A stretch of DNA of 64,000 nt from Portibacter lacus (GCF_021533215.1 NZ_JAJNKA010000005.1:62001-126000); one strand, 5' to 3'. Counted from the stretch's first letter, positions 36,182 to 46,461 are shown. Program-made: numbers and translations. Notes: generated from the letters alone by a model not told the origin.

Positions 36182-37054
36182 ATGTTCAATAGGATATTAA
36201 CTATTCTGCTTTTAGCCTTAAGCCTTCCTTTTCTAAGCGCTCAAGATTCAAGCCCTGTTCTGGTTTTAAATCTGGAAATAGAAGGAATAGAATGCAATAA
36301 AAGATTTGTTCAGGAAGCTTACAATAAATTTGCCTCTGTATATAAGGATGTAGTCTTTGCAGCTCAGGAAAGTGATCTGCACCAATTAAATATTATTCCT
36401 GAAATAAAAAGCTCTAACCTTTTAGAGGGTATTGATACCTACCACTATGTAGAAATGAATATCACGCTCAATCTGCAAAATCTGAAAACCAGCACTAAAA
36501 AAGAGCTTCATTTAAAAGGTGTCGGTAAATATAAGAATGAATGCGGGGCGATACGGAAGGCATATCTAAATGCATTAACCAGCTCGAAAAGTGATGTTAA
36601 ATCTTTTATAACTGATTTTTATCAATCCTCTTTCAGCAATGATTGTGAATCTTTCGTAGAAGAAGCTAAAGTTTTAAATCAAAAGCAAAGGTATAGAGAA
36701 GCCTTAATTCTCATGTACAAAGCGCCAAAAAATGAGGAATGTAGCACTGAGATAAATCAACTTACTGAGGATATTCATTTAAACATTGCTAAAGCGTCCT
36801 GTGAGAAGGAAATTCACGCTCTCACCCTCATTGTAAATACCAAAGACTTATATCAAATTCGAAAAAACACATACAAACTTCTTCGTATTCCACCTGATGC
36901 ACCTTGCGCTGAGGAAGCAATCAATCTTTCTAAAGAGATCGGCAAATTATTCGAAGTTGAAAATCAAAAACTCCCTAAAGAAGTAAGCGAATTCAATGTA
37001 TTTATCGAAAATCAAAATAGAGATGGCTGGAGAGATCGTTATCTCCGAAGTTAA
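36182..37054 (+). CDS. secreted protein of unknown function, last gene of the CsgG/FlgT-like operon
   Basis: The 290-residue protein has a signal peptide (MFNRILTILLLALSLPFLSAQ), a strand-rich N-terminal half (about 25-130) and a helical, Cys-containing C-terminal half (CESFVEEAKVLNQKQRYREALILMYKAP, about 158-185, and CEKEIHALTLIV) with TPR-like character. Six cysteines suggest disulfides in the periplasm. It starts 9 nt after the DUF6175-like gene and converges on proC, 13 nt away. I do not recognise a family. Confidence 0.75.
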   Translation: MFNRILTILLLALSLPFLSAQDSSPVLVLNLEIEGIECNKRFVQEAYNKFASVYKDVVFAAQESDLHQLNIIPEIKSSNLLEGIDTYHYVEMNITLNLQNLKTSTKKELHLKGVGKYKNECGAIRKAYLNALTSSKSDVKSFITDFYQSSFSNDCESFVEEAKVLNQKQRYREALILMYKAPKNEECSTEINQLTEDIHLNIAKASCEKEIHALTLIVNTKDLYQIRKNTYKLLRIPPDAPCAEEAINLSKEIGKLFEVENQKLPKEVSEFNVFIENQNRDGWRDRYLRS

Positions 37055-37067
37055 AATCAACGAAGTC

Positions 37068-37880
37068 CTACTTTATCGTTTCTTTGCTTAACTCTTCAGC
37101 TCTTTTCAATGCAGATTTTAAGCCGTCTTGGAACTTAAGGTGTAATGCATCATTATGAAAAGTATTAAAAGCAGCTTCGGTTGTACCGCCTCTCGACGAT
37201 ACTTTCTGAATCCATTCATCGCATGAAAAGTCAAACTTACTATATAGCTCCACCGCTCCTCGAAAAGTCTGGTAGGTAAGCAACTCCGATTCTGATAAAG
37301 AGAAACCCATTTTCTTCGCGCCATCGATCATCGCTTGCATGATATAAAATACATATGCTGGACCAGATCCTGAAATGGCTGTTGCCGCATCTACTGATTT
37401 TTCAGTTTCTACATAGAGCGTTTTTCCTGTTGCATTTAATAAGTTCTGAACCATTACAAGCTCGATTCTTGTAACTGTTTCGGAAGAAGTGAAAGCTGTC
37501 ATGCCCACACCGACTTGCGCAGGAAGATTCGGCATTGCTCTGATAATTTTTGTAATACCGAGTGCTTTAGAAAGTGTTTCCATTTTTACACCAGCCATGA
37601 TAGAAAGAACCACTTGCTGATCATCCATAAAAGGCTTGATGCCCGTGAATAGAGCCTCCGTATCTTGTGGCTTCACAGCAAAAATGATTAAATCCGCCTC
37701 GCGAATATATTCACCTGGTTCACCATAAACCGTTCCTATATTAAGTTTCTTGAGTTCTTCTGCTTTCTTAAGAGATTTCTCAAGGATCAACATTTTATCG
37801 TGTGTGACGATATGAGATCGAAGAAAACTTTTAGCAAATGTTAGCCCCATGTTTCCTCCTCCTATTATTAAAATGTTCAT
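37068..37880 (-). CDS. proC: pyrroline-5-carboxylate reductase
   Basis: The 270-residue enzyme catalyses the last step of proline synthesis with NAD(P)H. It has the Rossmann start ILIIGGGNMGLTFAKSFL, the middle segment MPNLPAQVGVGMTAF (about 114-128), and the family signature SGSGPAYVFYIMQAMIDGAKKMG (split: SGSGPAYVFY, then IDGAKKMG) with SRGGTTEAAFNTF near 229-241. The length is normal. It is monocistronic and convergent with the exported-protein operon. Confidence 0.95.
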   Translation of the reverse strand: MNILIIGGGNMGLTFAKSFLRSHIVTHDKMLILEKSLKKAEELKKLNIGTVYGEPGEYIREADLIIFAVKPQDTEALFTGIKPFMDDQQVVLSIMAGVKMETLSKALGITKIIRAMPNLPAQVGVGMTAFTSSETVTRIELVMVQNLLNATGKTLYVETEKSVDAATAISGSGPAYVFYIMQAMIDGAKKMGFSLSESELLTYQTFRGAVELYSKFDFSCDEWIQKVSSRGGTTEAAFNTFHNDALHLKFQDGLKSALKRAEELSKETIK

Positions 37881-37958
37881 TGTTTATCTTTTTCCTAAAT
37901 TCTATAACTTGATTCTTTTCTCAGCTTCTTTCTCTTCCAAAAGTAAATATTTCCTCTT

Positions 37959-39542
37959 TTAGTTTTCATTCTGAAAGAAGAACTCGATGTCTGGATGATT
38001 ATCTTGTGCCATCTTTAATGCCCATGCCGTTTCCGCCATAAAAACAAGGTTGCCATCTTTATCCGTAGCTAAGTCATTTCTTCTACGGTCTTGGAAATCC
38101 TTGAATGCTTTCGCATCAGTCCATTTAATCCAGCACGCTTTGTACATATTTAGTGGCTCATAAGAACACTTAGCTCCATACTCATGCTCTAATCGGTATT
38201 GAATCACTTCAAACTGTAAGGCTCCTACTGTTCCGATAATCTTTCGATTAGATTCTTTCTTTGTAAACAACTGAGCAACTCCTTCATCCATTAATTGGTC
38301 AAGTCCTTTTTCTAGCTGTTTATACTTCATCGGATCAGCATTGTTCACATACCTAAACTGTTCAGGGGAAAACGATGGAATCCCCTTGAAATGTAGCTCC
38401 TCTCCTTCTGTCATCGTATCTCCAATTTTGAAATTTCCCGAATCATACAATCCTACGATGTCTCCTGGAAACGCTTCTTCAAGGATCGACTTCTTAGAAG
38501 CCATAAATGCAGTAGGATTCGCAAATTTCATTTTCTTGCCTTGTCTAACATGCAAGTAATTGGTATTTCTTTCGAAGGTTCCAGAACATATTCGCATGAA
38601 TGCGATCCGATCCCTGTGCTTGGGATCCATATTTGCATGGATTTTAAAAACAAAACCCGTGAATTTCTTTTCGGTTGGCTTTACAGATCTTTCTTCTGTC
38701 TCTCGGGGAAGTGGATTCGGAGCAATATCTACAAAACAATCTAACATTTCCTTTACCCCAAAGTTATTCACCGCACTCCCGAAAAACACGGGTGACAACT
38801 CACCTTTCAGATATGCTTCTTTGTCAAACTTAGGATATACCTGTTCGATCATATCCACCTCTTCTCTTAACTCTTCAGCTAATTGCTCGCCTACGATTTT
38901 ATCTAGTTCTGGATCCGAAAGATCTTCGAATAACATCGTACCATCATCTTCATTCTGCTTTCCATGTGGCATAAAAAGCACTAAACTTTTCTCATAAATA
39001 TTATATACGCCTTTGAATCTTTGTCCCATTCCGATAGGCCAAGAAAGCGGGCAAACTCTCAGTTTCAGTCTTAATTCGATTTCATCTAATAGACTAAATG
39101 CATCTTTTCCCTCTCGGTCCATCTTGTTCACGAATACAATCATCGGAGCCTTTCTCATTCGACACACTTCCACTAATTTCTCCGTTTGATCCTCCACACC
39201 TTTCGCTACATCTATTACCACAATTGCACTATCCACAGCGGTTAATGTTCTATACGTATCTTCTGCGAAATCCTTGTGACCTGGTGTATCTAGGATATTA
39301 ATTTGCTTATCTCGGTATTCGAAAGCCATAACAGAAGTAGCTACAGAAATCCCTCTTTGTCTCTCTATCTCCATGAAATCCGAAGTCGCGTGCTTCTTAA
39401 TCTTATTAGATTTTACCGCGCCCGCAATTTGTATCGCTCCACCAAATAATAGCAACTTCTCGGTTAAGGTTGTTTTACCAGCATCTGGGTGAGAAACAAT
39501 TCCGAACGTTTTTCTCTTTTCTATCTCCTCTATTAATGACAT
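37959..39542 (-). CDS. prfC: peptide chain release factor 3
   Basis: The 527-residue translational GTPase recycles RF1/RF2 after peptide release. It shows the P-loop [15 protein letters not shown] (about 17-31), [16 protein letters not shown] (switch I, 57-72), [16 protein letters not shown] (G3), [10 protein letters not shown] (G4) and the RF3-specific C-terminal domains with [15 protein letters not shown]. Length and motif order match RF3 rather than EF-G. It stands alone. Several open frames on the other strand (38341-39301) are shadows. Confidence 0.96.
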   Translation of the reverse strand: MSLIEEIEKRKTFGIVSHPDAGKTTLTEKLLLFGGAIQIAGAVKSNKIKKHATSDFMEIERQRGISVATSVMAFEYRDKQINILDTPGHKDFAEDTYRTLTAVDSAIVVIDVAKGVEDQTEKLVEVCRMRKAPMIVFVNKMDREGKDAFSLLDEIELRLKLRVCPLSWPIGMGQRFKGVYNIYEKSLVLFMPHGKQNEDDGTMLFEDLSDPELDKIVGEQLAEELREEVDMIEQVYPKFDKEAYLKGELSPVFFGSAVNNFGVKEMLDCFVDIAPNPLPRETEERSVKPTEKKFTGFVFKIHANMDPKHRDRIAFMRICSGTFERNTNYLHVRQGKKMKFANPTAFMASKKSILEEAFPGDIVGLYDSGNFKIGDTMTEGEELHFKGIPSFSPEQFRYVNNADPMKYKQLEKGLDQLMDEGVAQLFTKKESNRKIIGTVGALQFEVIQYRLEHEYGAKCSYEPLNMYKACWIKWTDAKAFKDFQDRRRNDLATDKDGNLVFMAETAWALKMAQDNHPDIEFFFQNEN

Positions 39543-39720
39543 TTAATCCTTTGTTTTATAAAAGATTGCAAATGTACGAAGTTTTGTAGTATTAGTGAAT
39601 TAGGTCAATTGCATATTATAAATTCTATTTATTAGACTGATCTATTCAATACGATCATTTAAAGGCTAACTTTCTTGAAAACTGATTTTATTGCTACCTT
39701 ACTTTATAACTTGCAATCAC

Positions 39721-41310
39721 ATGAAATCGCCACTAATCGAAAAACTTATGGACTTTACCATGGCATTCTTCTTCAGATATCTAGTAATCCTTTTTTTATT
39801 TTCCTTCAATGGCTATTCTACGCTATCTGCCCAGTCTAGCACTCCTGAATTTAATTACGAATTATCCTTCGATGAATCTACCGACCACCAGTACCACGTA
39901 AGATTAGAAACAACTGGATGGACAGAAGATACAATTACTTTCCACCTTCCGAACTGGACACCTGGCTATTACCAGATTATGAATTTCGGGAAAATGCTCC
40001 GTAATTTTTCAGCACACAACGAACATGATGAAGTTTTAGAATTTATACAGATCGACGATAATTCATATCGTATTTCTAAAGGCAAAAGTAAAACCATATC
40101 CATAACATACGATGTGGTCACCTTTCGAAAATTCGTGGCGAACAGTTATGTCGATAGTGCCCATGCTTTCATCATTCCTTCTAATACCTTTTTATACGTA
40201 GACCATTACTTGAACCTTCCAGTAACTGTTTCTGTAAATCCTGGTGAGAACTGGACAGATGTCGCTACAGGTTTAAAGAAAATAGAAAAGCATCATTTCC
40301 TAGCTTCTGATTTTGATATCTTATATGATTCACCTTTGTTAGTAGGAAATCTAGAGCGTCTTCCTTCCTTCGATGTCAAAGGTGTAAAACATCATTTCGT
40401 TGGCTACGATATCGGGGAATTCGATCACGAATCATTCATCGATAAGCTTTCGAAAGTCATTGCTTCTTCCGTAGATATTATAGGTGATATACCTTTCGAC
40501 GAATACACCTTCATTGCGATCGGCCCTGGAAGAGGAGGAATAGAACATCTTAACAATACGGTATTTAGTTTCAGCGGAAATGGTCTCGAAAATCCAGAGC
40601 GGATGAACTCTATGTTGAATTTTTTAACACACGAATACTTTCACCATTACAACGTCAAAAGAATTAGACCTTTCGAACTAGGGCCTTTCGATTATCAGAA
40701 AGAAAATAGAACCAACATGCTGTGGATGAGCGAAGGTTTCACAGTCTACTATGAATTCCTCATTGTGAAACGGTCTGGTGTTGCAGATGAAAAAACTTTA
40801 TTTGCCAATTTCGAAAGAGATATTAATGGGAATGAAAACAATCCCGGACGCCTGCATCAATCTTTGGTAAATGCAAGTTATAATACTTGGAAAGATGGAC
40901 CATTTGGTAAGAGTGGTTTAGAGAAAAACAAAACCATTTCTTATTACCAGAAAGGTCCTATAATAGGTTTAATCCTTGATTTTGCCATCAGAAATGCAAC
41001 TGAAAATAAAGCGTCTCTAGATGATGTTATGAGGTTACTTTATACTTCTTTCTACCAAGAAAAGCAGAGAGGTTTTACAGATGCCGAGTTTCAATACGCC
41101 TGCCAGCAGATTGCAGGAAATCCACTTAACGACGTCTTCGATTATGTCTATTCAGTAAAAGAAATTGATTATGATAAATACTTAAACTATGCTGGTCTGC
41201 GATTAGTTCTGAATTCTGATGATCCGGCAAATAAGGTATATTCTATAGAGCGCCTTGAAAACTTGAATCCACTACAAAGAAAAATCTTGGAAAGCTGGAT
41301 GGGCGAATAA
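39721..41310 (+). CDS. M61 family (glycyl aminopeptidase-like) metallopeptidase, exported
   Basis: From the ATG at 39721 the protein has 529 residues and a hydrophobic export signal (MAFFFRYLVILFLFSFNGYS, about 14-33). The zinc motif HEYFH with a downstream NVKRIRPFELGPFDY and the catalytic-helper segment LWMSEGFTVYYE are the M61 signature. The N-terminal beta domain and the FATHYN-like catalytic domain are complete, but the PDZ domain that normally follows YAGLRL is missing: only about 40 residues remain. An upstream TTG (39691) keeps the frame open but lies before the signal. It should digest peptides in the periplasm. Confidence 0.9.
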   Translation: MKSPLIEKLMDFTMAFFFRYLVILFLFSFNGYSTLSAQSSTPEFNYELSFDESTDHQYHVRLETTGWTEDTITFHLPNWTPGYYQIMNFGKMLRNFSAHNEHDEVLEFIQIDDNSYRISKGKSKTISITYDVVTFRKFVANSYVDSAHAFIIPSNTFLYVDHYLNLPVTVSVNPGENWTDVATGLKKIEKHHFLASDFDILYDSPLLVGNLERLPSFDVKGVKHHFVGYDIGEFDHESFIDKLSKVIASSVDIIGDIPFDEYTFIAIGPGRGGIEHLNNTVFSFSGNGLENPERMNSMLNFLTHEYFHHYNVKRIRPFELGPFDYQKENRTNMLWMSEGFTVYYEFLIVKRSGVADEKTLFANFERDINGNENNPGRLHQSLVNASYNTWKDGPFGKSGLEKNKTISYYQKGPIIGLILDFAIRNATENKASLDDVMRLLYTSFYQEKQRGFTDAEFQYACQQIAGNPLNDVFDYVYSVKEIDYDKYLNYAGLRLVLNSDDPANKVYSIERLENLNPLQRKILESWMGE

Positions 41311-41384
41311 GTATTATATGAATTAGTACTTACACAGCTAAAAGCAACTCAAACATTGACCTAATAAAAGGTAAAAAAAGAAAC

Positions 41385-41392
41385 TATCTTTG
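41385..41392 (+). promoter_or_regulatory. -7 element TATCTTTG just upstream of xerD
   Basis: An exact TAnnTTTG match ends 3 nt before the ATG at 41396. If used, the transcript would start at or inside the start codon, that is, a leaderless or very short-leader mRNA. It can also be chance. Confidence 0.4.
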
Positions 41393-41395
41393 AAT

Positions 41396-42307
41396 ATGGA
41401 TTGGAATTCAGGGATCAATGGTTTTAAGTCATATTTGCTCTTAGAAAGATCACTTTCTAAGAATACGATAGATGCTTACGAACAGGACATCATTAAGCTT
41501 CAGACCTTCTTTTCCACAGAATACAACGCCAAAGGACCGCTTTCATTAACCTATCCAGATTTATCTGACTTCATAATCTATCTAAATGAATTAGGATTAG
41601 GAGCAAGAACTCAAGCACGAATCATCTCTGGTGTCAAAGCGTTCTTCAGATTTTTGTTGTTAGAAGATTTAATTCTAGATGATCCTTCTGAGTTAATAGA
41701 TGGACCTCGCTTAAGTCGCAAAATTCCAGAAGTGCTTTCCTATGAGGAAATTACTAAAATCATAGAAACCATTGACTTAAGCGAAGATCACGGTCATCGA
41801 AACAGGGCGATGCTGGAGACCCTTTATGCAAGTGGTCTAAGAGCATCTGAACTTATAAATTTGAGAATAAGCAATTTCTACCCAGACATCGGATTTATTA
41901 GGGTCGTCGGAAAAGGTAATAAAGAACGGTTGGTTCCTATTGGAGAAACGGCAATAGATCAAATTTTGATTTATATGGAACATTATAGATCTAAGTTGAA
42001 AACCATTCAGAAAGGATTCGAAGATCACATTTTTCTCAATAGAAGAGGAAAGATGCTTACCCGCGTAATGTTGTTTACCATCATCAAGAATGCGAAAGAA
42101 AAAGCAGGCATTGACAAAAAAGTAAGCCCGCATACCTTCAGACACTCCTTCGCTACGCATTTAGTAGATGGTGGAGCAGACTTAAAGGCCGTACAGGATA
42201 TGCTAGGCCACGAAAGTATTACCACTACCGAGATCTACACTCACTTAGATAACCAATATCTTCGCGACGTCATGATGACCCACCATCCTCGAAATAAAAA
42301 GAAATAG
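41396..42307 (+). CDS. xerD: site-specific tyrosine recombinase XerD
   Basis: The 303-residue recombinase resolves chromosome dimers at dif together with XerC. An N-terminal SAM-like domain (FKSYLLLERSLSKNTIDAYEQDI) precedes the catalytic domain with Arg in YASGLRASELI, HTFRHSFATHLVDGGADLKAVQ, LGHESITTTEIYTHL including the nucleophilic Tyr. An additional upstream TTG would add two residues; the ATG is preferred. Length and the LGLGARTQARIISGVKAFFRF segment fit XerD rather than an integron or phage integrase. XerC versus XerD cannot be fully separated without comparison. Confidence 0.9.
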   Translation: MDWNSGINGFKSYLLLERSLSKNTIDAYEQDIIKLQTFFSTEYNAKGPLSLTYPDLSDFIIYLNELGLGARTQARIISGVKAFFRFLLLEDLILDDPSELIDGPRLSRKIPEVLSYEEITKIIETIDLSEDHGHRNRAMLETLYASGLRASELINLRISNFYPDIGFIRVVGKGNKERLVPIGETAIDQILIYMEHYRSKLKTIQKGFEDHIFLNRRGKMLTRVMLFTIIKNAKEKAGIDKKVSPHTFRHSFATHLVDGGADLKAVQDMLGHESITTTEIYTHLDNQYLRDVMMTHHPRNKKK

Positions 42308-42388
42308 ATCCATATTTACCCAAGATTTTATGGTTTTCAATCGTTATAGCATCATCTTTACTGAAAATCCATTAGGTTTGCATCCATT

Positions 42389-43963
42389 TTGAAAATTACG
42401 ACCTTCATATTAACACTTATCACAACTGCCATTCTTTTTTCATGTGCAGTTCAGAAATCACCATTAGGTGGTAAGAAGGATGAAATTCCGCCCCAGCTCG
42501 ACAGCCTAAAATCGACTCCGAATTATATCACCAATTTTGACCTAAAAAAGGTGATTCTTAAGTTTGATGAGTTTATTCAGTTGAAAAATGCTTTCGAGCA
42601 AGTCGTTTATTCCCCGCCGATGGCTAATAAGCCTGAAATCGTCCAGCGTGGTAAGAAGCTAACGTTGAAATTTGCAAAAGAAGATACTTTAAAACCGAAT
42701 ACCACTTACACTATAAATTTTGGAGAGGCGATCGTCGATCTGAATGAGAGTAATCCTATTCCCAATTTCAGATACGTTTTCTCCACAGGAGACATCATCG
42801 ATTCACTAGAAATTTCGGGAATGGTCGTCGATGATATTACGCAAAAACCAGCAGAAGACGTTCTGGTTATGCTCTACGATAATCTAGAAGACTCTATTAT
42901 CTATAAAGAACAGCCTTACTACTTTGCTAAAACAAATAAAGCCGGAAAGTTTAGGATTCAGAATCTGCGAGCTGATACTTTTAAAGTCTTTGTGCTCAAC
43001 GACGGAAATCTAAATTTGAAATATGATTACGGAGAGGCAATGGGCTTTTTGGATACTTTTATTTATGTCAATGATACCTCTTCTATCAACCTGAGCTTGA
43101 ATATTTTTGAGCCAGAAATAGAACAGGAACTTGTAGATAGTGACTTTCAGCCCTTTCGAGCGAAATTTGAATTTAGCAATCCTCCTGAAAATGAAGAAAT
43201 TACAACTGCTAGAGATTCGATCTGGTGGCACCGAGAAATCAATAAAGACAGTGTTATTCTGTGGCACGATAATACGATTCCTAATGATACCTTCTTCGTT
43301 ATGGAGGATACGATTGTCTATAAAAGAAGAGTCAGCCGAACGGAATTTGAGCCTTTGAAAATTAAGCGTTCGAATATCAACAGGAATGGCGGAATTCCAC
43401 CTAGTAAAGGAATAGAATTAGAGTTTGCATTTGCTATTTCTAATATTGATACGAACCAATTCGAATTATCTGATACTTTGGTCAGGAGTATCTCTTCAAT
43501 CACGAAAGATTCATTGAATCCACGAAAAATCTACATTGATTATGATTTTAAGTTTGGAGATACGATGGCGCTTAGTGTTTTTCCAGGTGGTTTATCATTT
43601 GTCAATGGTGTTCAGAATGACACGATAACAGAGCTAATTATTCCAGAAAGTACTGAGAAGTATGGAAAGATATTCCTAAGTGTAGATAGCTTGAATGCTG
43701 AAAATCAATATGTGATTCAGCTTCTAGATAAAGAAACAGAAGTGCTTAAACGAATAATTACAGCGTCGGAAAGTGCTGAATTTATTTTCACCCTCCTTCC
43801 TCCTAAGAAATATTCCGTTAGGATTACTTTAGATCAGAATCGCAATGGAAAGTGGGACCCTGGAAGTTATGAGAGAAAGACGCAAAGTGAAAAATGGCAA
43901 ATCGTCGAACTAGAAGCATTAAGAGAAAATTGGGAATTAGAAGCTAAAGTAGAATGGAAATAG
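42389..43963 (+). CDS. Ig-like (SbsA/Big_5-type) domain lipoprotein
   Basis: The 524-residue protein begins at TTG (42389) directly before [18 protein letters not shown], a lipoprotein signal with Cys19; no ATG lies between the previous stop and the signal, so TTG is the probable start. It then shows [23 protein letters not shown] and an SbsA-type Ig-like domain (about 40-130, [24 protein letters not shown]), followed by carboxypeptidase-regulatory-like sandwiches. One such lipoprotein is found near lptB or cell-envelope genes in many Bacteroidota. The function is unknown, presumably at the outer membrane. It lies 13 nt upstream of lptB. Confidence 0.85.
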   Translation: MKITTFILTLITTAILFSCAVQKSPLGGKKDEIPPQLDSLKSTPNYITNFDLKKVILKFDEFIQLKNAFEQVVYSPPMANKPEIVQRGKKLTLKFAKEDTLKPNTTYTINFGEAIVDLNESNPIPNFRYVFSTGDIIDSLEISGMVVDDITQKPAEDVLVMLYDNLEDSIIYKEQPYYFAKTNKAGKFRIQNLRADTFKVFVLNDGNLNLKYDYGEAMGFLDTFIYVNDTSSINLSLNIFEPEIEQELVDSDFQPFRAKFEFSNPPENEEITTARDSIWWHREINKDSVILWHDNTIPNDTFFVMEDTIVYKRRVSRTEFEPLKIKRSNINRNGGIPPSKGIELEFAFAISNIDTNQFELSDTLVRSISSITKDSLNPRKIYIDYDFKFGDTMALSVFPGGLSFVNGVQNDTITELIIPESTEKYGKIFLSVDSLNAENQYVIQLLDKETEVLKRIITASESAEFIFTLLPPKKYSVRITLDQNRNGKWDPGSYERKTQSEKWQIVELEALRENWELEAKVEWK

Positions 43964-43976
43964 TAAATTAGCATTA

Positions 43977-44735
43977 ATGAAACTTAGAACAGACAATCTA
44001 GTAAAGCGTTATGGAAGAAGAGAGGTCGTAAGCTCTGTATCCATTGATGTATCTCAAGGGGAAATTGTAGGTTTACTTGGACCTAATGGTGCTGGCAAAA
44101 CAACGACGTTTTATATGACTGTGGGTTTCATAAAACCTTTTTCTGGCCGTGTGTATCTAGATGATGAAGACATCACTGACTTCGCCATGTACCGAAGAGC
44201 GCAGAAAGGAATCGGTTACTTACCGCAAGAACCGAGTGTGTTTCGGAAGTTAAGTGTAGAAGATAATATTTCGGCCATACTTGAATTAACCGAACCTGAT
44301 AAGACCATTCAGCAAGAGAAGATGGAAAGTCTGATCGATGAATTCAGCTTGCATAAGGTTCGAAAAAATATGGGTGACTCTCTGTCTGGAGGAGAAAGAA
44401 GAAGAACGGAGATTGCTAGAGCACTTGCTTCAGATCCTAAGTTTATTCTGCTGGACGAACCATTCGCAGGAATCGATCCGATTGCGGTAGAAGATATTCA
44501 GTATATCGTTGCTAAGTTGAAAAAGAGAAATATTGGGATATTAATTACGGATCACAATGTTCAGGAAACGCTTTCCATTACCGATCGTGCCTATTTAATG
44601 TTTGAAGGAAAGATTCTTAAGGCTGGGTCGGCTGAAGACCTCGCTGCAGATGAAATGGTACGTAAAGTGTATCTCGGAAAGAATTTTGAACTGAAAAGAA
44701 AATACATTAATGTAGATGACGAGCCCGATTTTTAA
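43977..44735 (+). CDS. lptB: LPS export ABC transporter ATP-binding protein
   Basis: The 252-residue ATPase powers transport of lipopolysaccharide from the inner membrane together with LptF/LptG. It has Walker [11 protein letters not shown] (about 34-43), Q-loop [15 protein letters not shown], signature [15 protein letters not shown], Walker [14 protein letters not shown] and H-loop [11 protein letters not shown], with the LptB-specific [15 protein letters not shown]. It overlaps the next small gene by 20 nt. The partner permeases are not in this window. Confidence 0.93.
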   Translation: MKLRTDNLVKRYGRREVVSSVSIDVSQGEIVGLLGPNGAGKTTTFYMTVGFIKPFSGRVYLDDEDITDFAMYRRAQKGIGYLPQEPSVFRKLSVEDNISAILELTEPDKTIQQEKMESLIDEFSLHKVRKNMGDSLSGGERRRTEIARALASDPKFILLDEPFAGIDPIAVEDIQYIVAKLKKRNIGILITDHNVQETLSITDRAYLMFEGKILKAGSAEDLAADEMVRKVYLGKNFELKRKYINVDDEPDF

Positions 44736-44985
44736 ATATTTTCTTTTTATAGCCTGTGCCCTTACTACCGTTTTTATGGTCAATGGTTGTACTGAGGAAG
44801 TTCCAGAACTGTCTTCAGCAAACAGAATATTAGCGGATAGTATATATAGAGTGGAAGCTAAATTGGTCATTAAAGAAGTGGACTCATTATGTGCGCTGGT
44901 GTACAAAGAAAATTTTGATCAAGCAATAGATTCTATTTCTAAAGTCAGATTAAAAGAAATTGAAAAATACATTCCTTCGAAATGA
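44716..44985 (+). CDS. small lipoprotein of unknown function
   Basis: The 89-residue product has a hydrophobic N-terminus ending NGC ([25 protein letters not shown]), suggesting a lipoprotein with Cys25, and a charged helical mature part. It begins inside the end of lptB (20-nt overlap) and overlaps the next gene by 4 nt. No family is recognised. The overlaps and signal make it a real gene rather than a shadow. Confidence 0.7.
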   Translation: MTSPIFKYFLFIACALTTVFMVNGCTEEVPELSSANRILADSIYRVEAKLVIKEVDSLCALVYKENFDQAIDSISKVRLKEIEKYIPSK

Positions 44986-45317
44986 AAAGAGTTCTAGCCA
45001 TATTATTTTCTGTTTCTGTCTTGATTGCTCTTAGCGCATTTGCTAAAAAAGAGATGAAGACCCAAGAGGAATTAATGGAGGAGTACATACAGGAAAAGTT
45101 AGAAGAAACGCGAATAGAAGAGTGGGAAAAATGTATTAGAAATACCATAAAAGACGCTGAAAGTTATGTGGATTCTATCATATATACACAAGTAAACTTT
45201 AACATAGGCGATACCCTTCGTGCTCCTGGAAAACCCATGAAGCCGGCGAAACCATTCGATACATTGAGATTAGACTCCACTCCTATTGTTCCGATTATTA
45301 AAAAAATAAAAGAATGA
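44982..45317 (+). CDS. small exported protein of unknown function
   Basis: The 111-residue protein has a signal peptide ([21 protein letters not shown]), a highly charged helix (MKTQEELMEEYIQEKLEETR, then IEEWEKCI) and a Pro-rich end (GKPMKPAKPFDTLRLDSTP). It overlaps its neighbours by 4 nt on both sides (ATGA). No family is recognised. Position between lptB and a periplasmic peptidase suggests an envelope role. Confidence 0.72.
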   Translation: MKRVLAILFSVSVLIALSAFAKKEMKTQEELMEEYIQEKLEETRIEEWEKCIRNTIKDAESYVDSIIYTQVNFNIGDTLRAPGKPMKPAKPFDTLRLDSTPIVPIIKKIKE

Positions 45318-46450
45318 TAACGCGGATTTCCTTCCTCTTTATTATTTTATTCATCACCTGTCAGATTTCTATAGCTCAGAATAATATTCGACTAAGAGGA
45401 TACGGAATTGAAATTGGCGTTCTTCAGACAGGACCAATGAATGCAATTACTGATGTTCAGGGAGTTAAAGTTGGACATACAACCCTCATCCAAGGCGATG
45501 ATATCAGAACAGGAGTTACCGCCATTCTTCCTCACTCAGGTAACCTCTTCCAAGAGAAAGTTCCTGCAGCAATTTACATAGGGAATGGTTTCGGGAAGTT
45601 AGCTGGATACACGCAAGTTAAGGAGCTTGGAAATATAGAAACGCCTATTGTATTGACAAATACCTTAAGTGTACCTAGAGCTGCAGATGCATTGATTACT
45701 TATACTTTAATGCAACCTGAAAACGAAAATGTAAGATCTGTAAATCCTATTGTCGGTGAGACGAACGACGGATATCTGAATGATATCAGGAAGCGAGTCG
45801 TAACCGAAAAGGACGTTTTGAATGCAATTGCTCAAGCGAGTGATGGTCCAGTGGAAGAAGGGAATTGTGGTGCAGGAACAGGAACGAGTTGCTTTGGATA
45901 TAAAGGCGGAATAGGTACATCTTCTAGAGTAATTCCTGAAAAACTGGGAGGTTATACAGTGGGAGTTCTTGTACAAACTAATTTCGGTGGTATATTCAAG
46001 CTTAATGGAATCCCTGTTGCAAAAGAACTGGACAACTACTCTAGAATGCTGAAGTATGGATCGGATGGTTCGTGTATGATCGTAATCATTACCGATGCAC
46101 CCCTGGATTCAAGAAACCTAGAGCGATTAGCAAAAAGAGCCATGCTCGGATTAGGCAGAACTGGTGGTATTGCTTCTAATGGTAGTGGAGATTATGTTAT
46201 TGCTATTTCCACAGCAGAAGAAAACAGGATTCCTTATGAAAGTGATTCACCCATTTTATATCAGAACTTTCTCCGTAACAATAATACAACACCACTCTTT
46301 CTAGCAGCAATCGAAGCTACTGAAGAGGCCATTTTGAATTCCTTATTTGCTGCAGAAGATATGATCGGAGTGGATAATCATGAAAGAAAAGCGCTACCTA
46401 AAGAAGAAATTCTTGAATTGATTGAGAATTATAGGATGCTCGGTCATTAA
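45314..46450 (+). CDS. exported P1 family peptidase (DmpA / L-aminopeptidase D-Ala-esterase family)
   Basis: The 378-residue protein has a signal peptide (MITRISFLFIILFITCQISIAQ) and the P1 family core: AITDVQGVKVGHTTLIQGD, GNGFGKLAGYTQVKELG, EGNCGAGTGTSCFGYKGGIGTSSR and the self-cleavage region IASNGSGDYVIAIST, where a Gly-Ser bond would be cut to expose the nucleophilic Ser. DmpA-type enzymes are autoprocessed N-terminal-nucleophile aminopeptidases that act on D- or L-Ala substrates or beta-peptides. It ends the lptB transcription unit and converges on the cyclase gene, 11 nt away. Confidence 0.92.
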   Translation: MITRISFLFIILFITCQISIAQNNIRLRGYGIEIGVLQTGPMNAITDVQGVKVGHTTLIQGDDIRTGVTAILPHSGNLFQEKVPAAIYIGNGFGKLAGYTQVKELGNIETPIVLTNTLSVPRAADALITYTLMQPENENVRSVNPIVGETNDGYLNDIRKRVVTEKDVLNAIAQASDGPVEEGNCGAGTGTSCFGYKGGIGTSSRVIPEKLGGYTVGVLVQTNFGGIFKLNGIPVAKELDNYSRMLKYGSDGSCMIVIITDAPLDSRNLERLAKRAMLGLGRTGGIASNGSGDYVIAISTAEENRIPYESDSPILYQNFLRNNNTTPLFLAAIEATEEAILNSLFAAEDMIGVDNHERKALPKEEILELIENYRMLGH

Positions 46451-46461
46451 AAACAATGATT

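Noticed and set aside
38341-39301. Plus-strand open frames inside prfC, the longest 145 codons
   Set aside because: They are antisense to a fully conserved release-factor gene.
41396-42307. xerD as an integrase marking a mobile island
   Set aside because: Length, motifs and housekeeping neighbours fit the chromosomal dimer-resolution recombinase; no attachment repeats or mobile genes are near.
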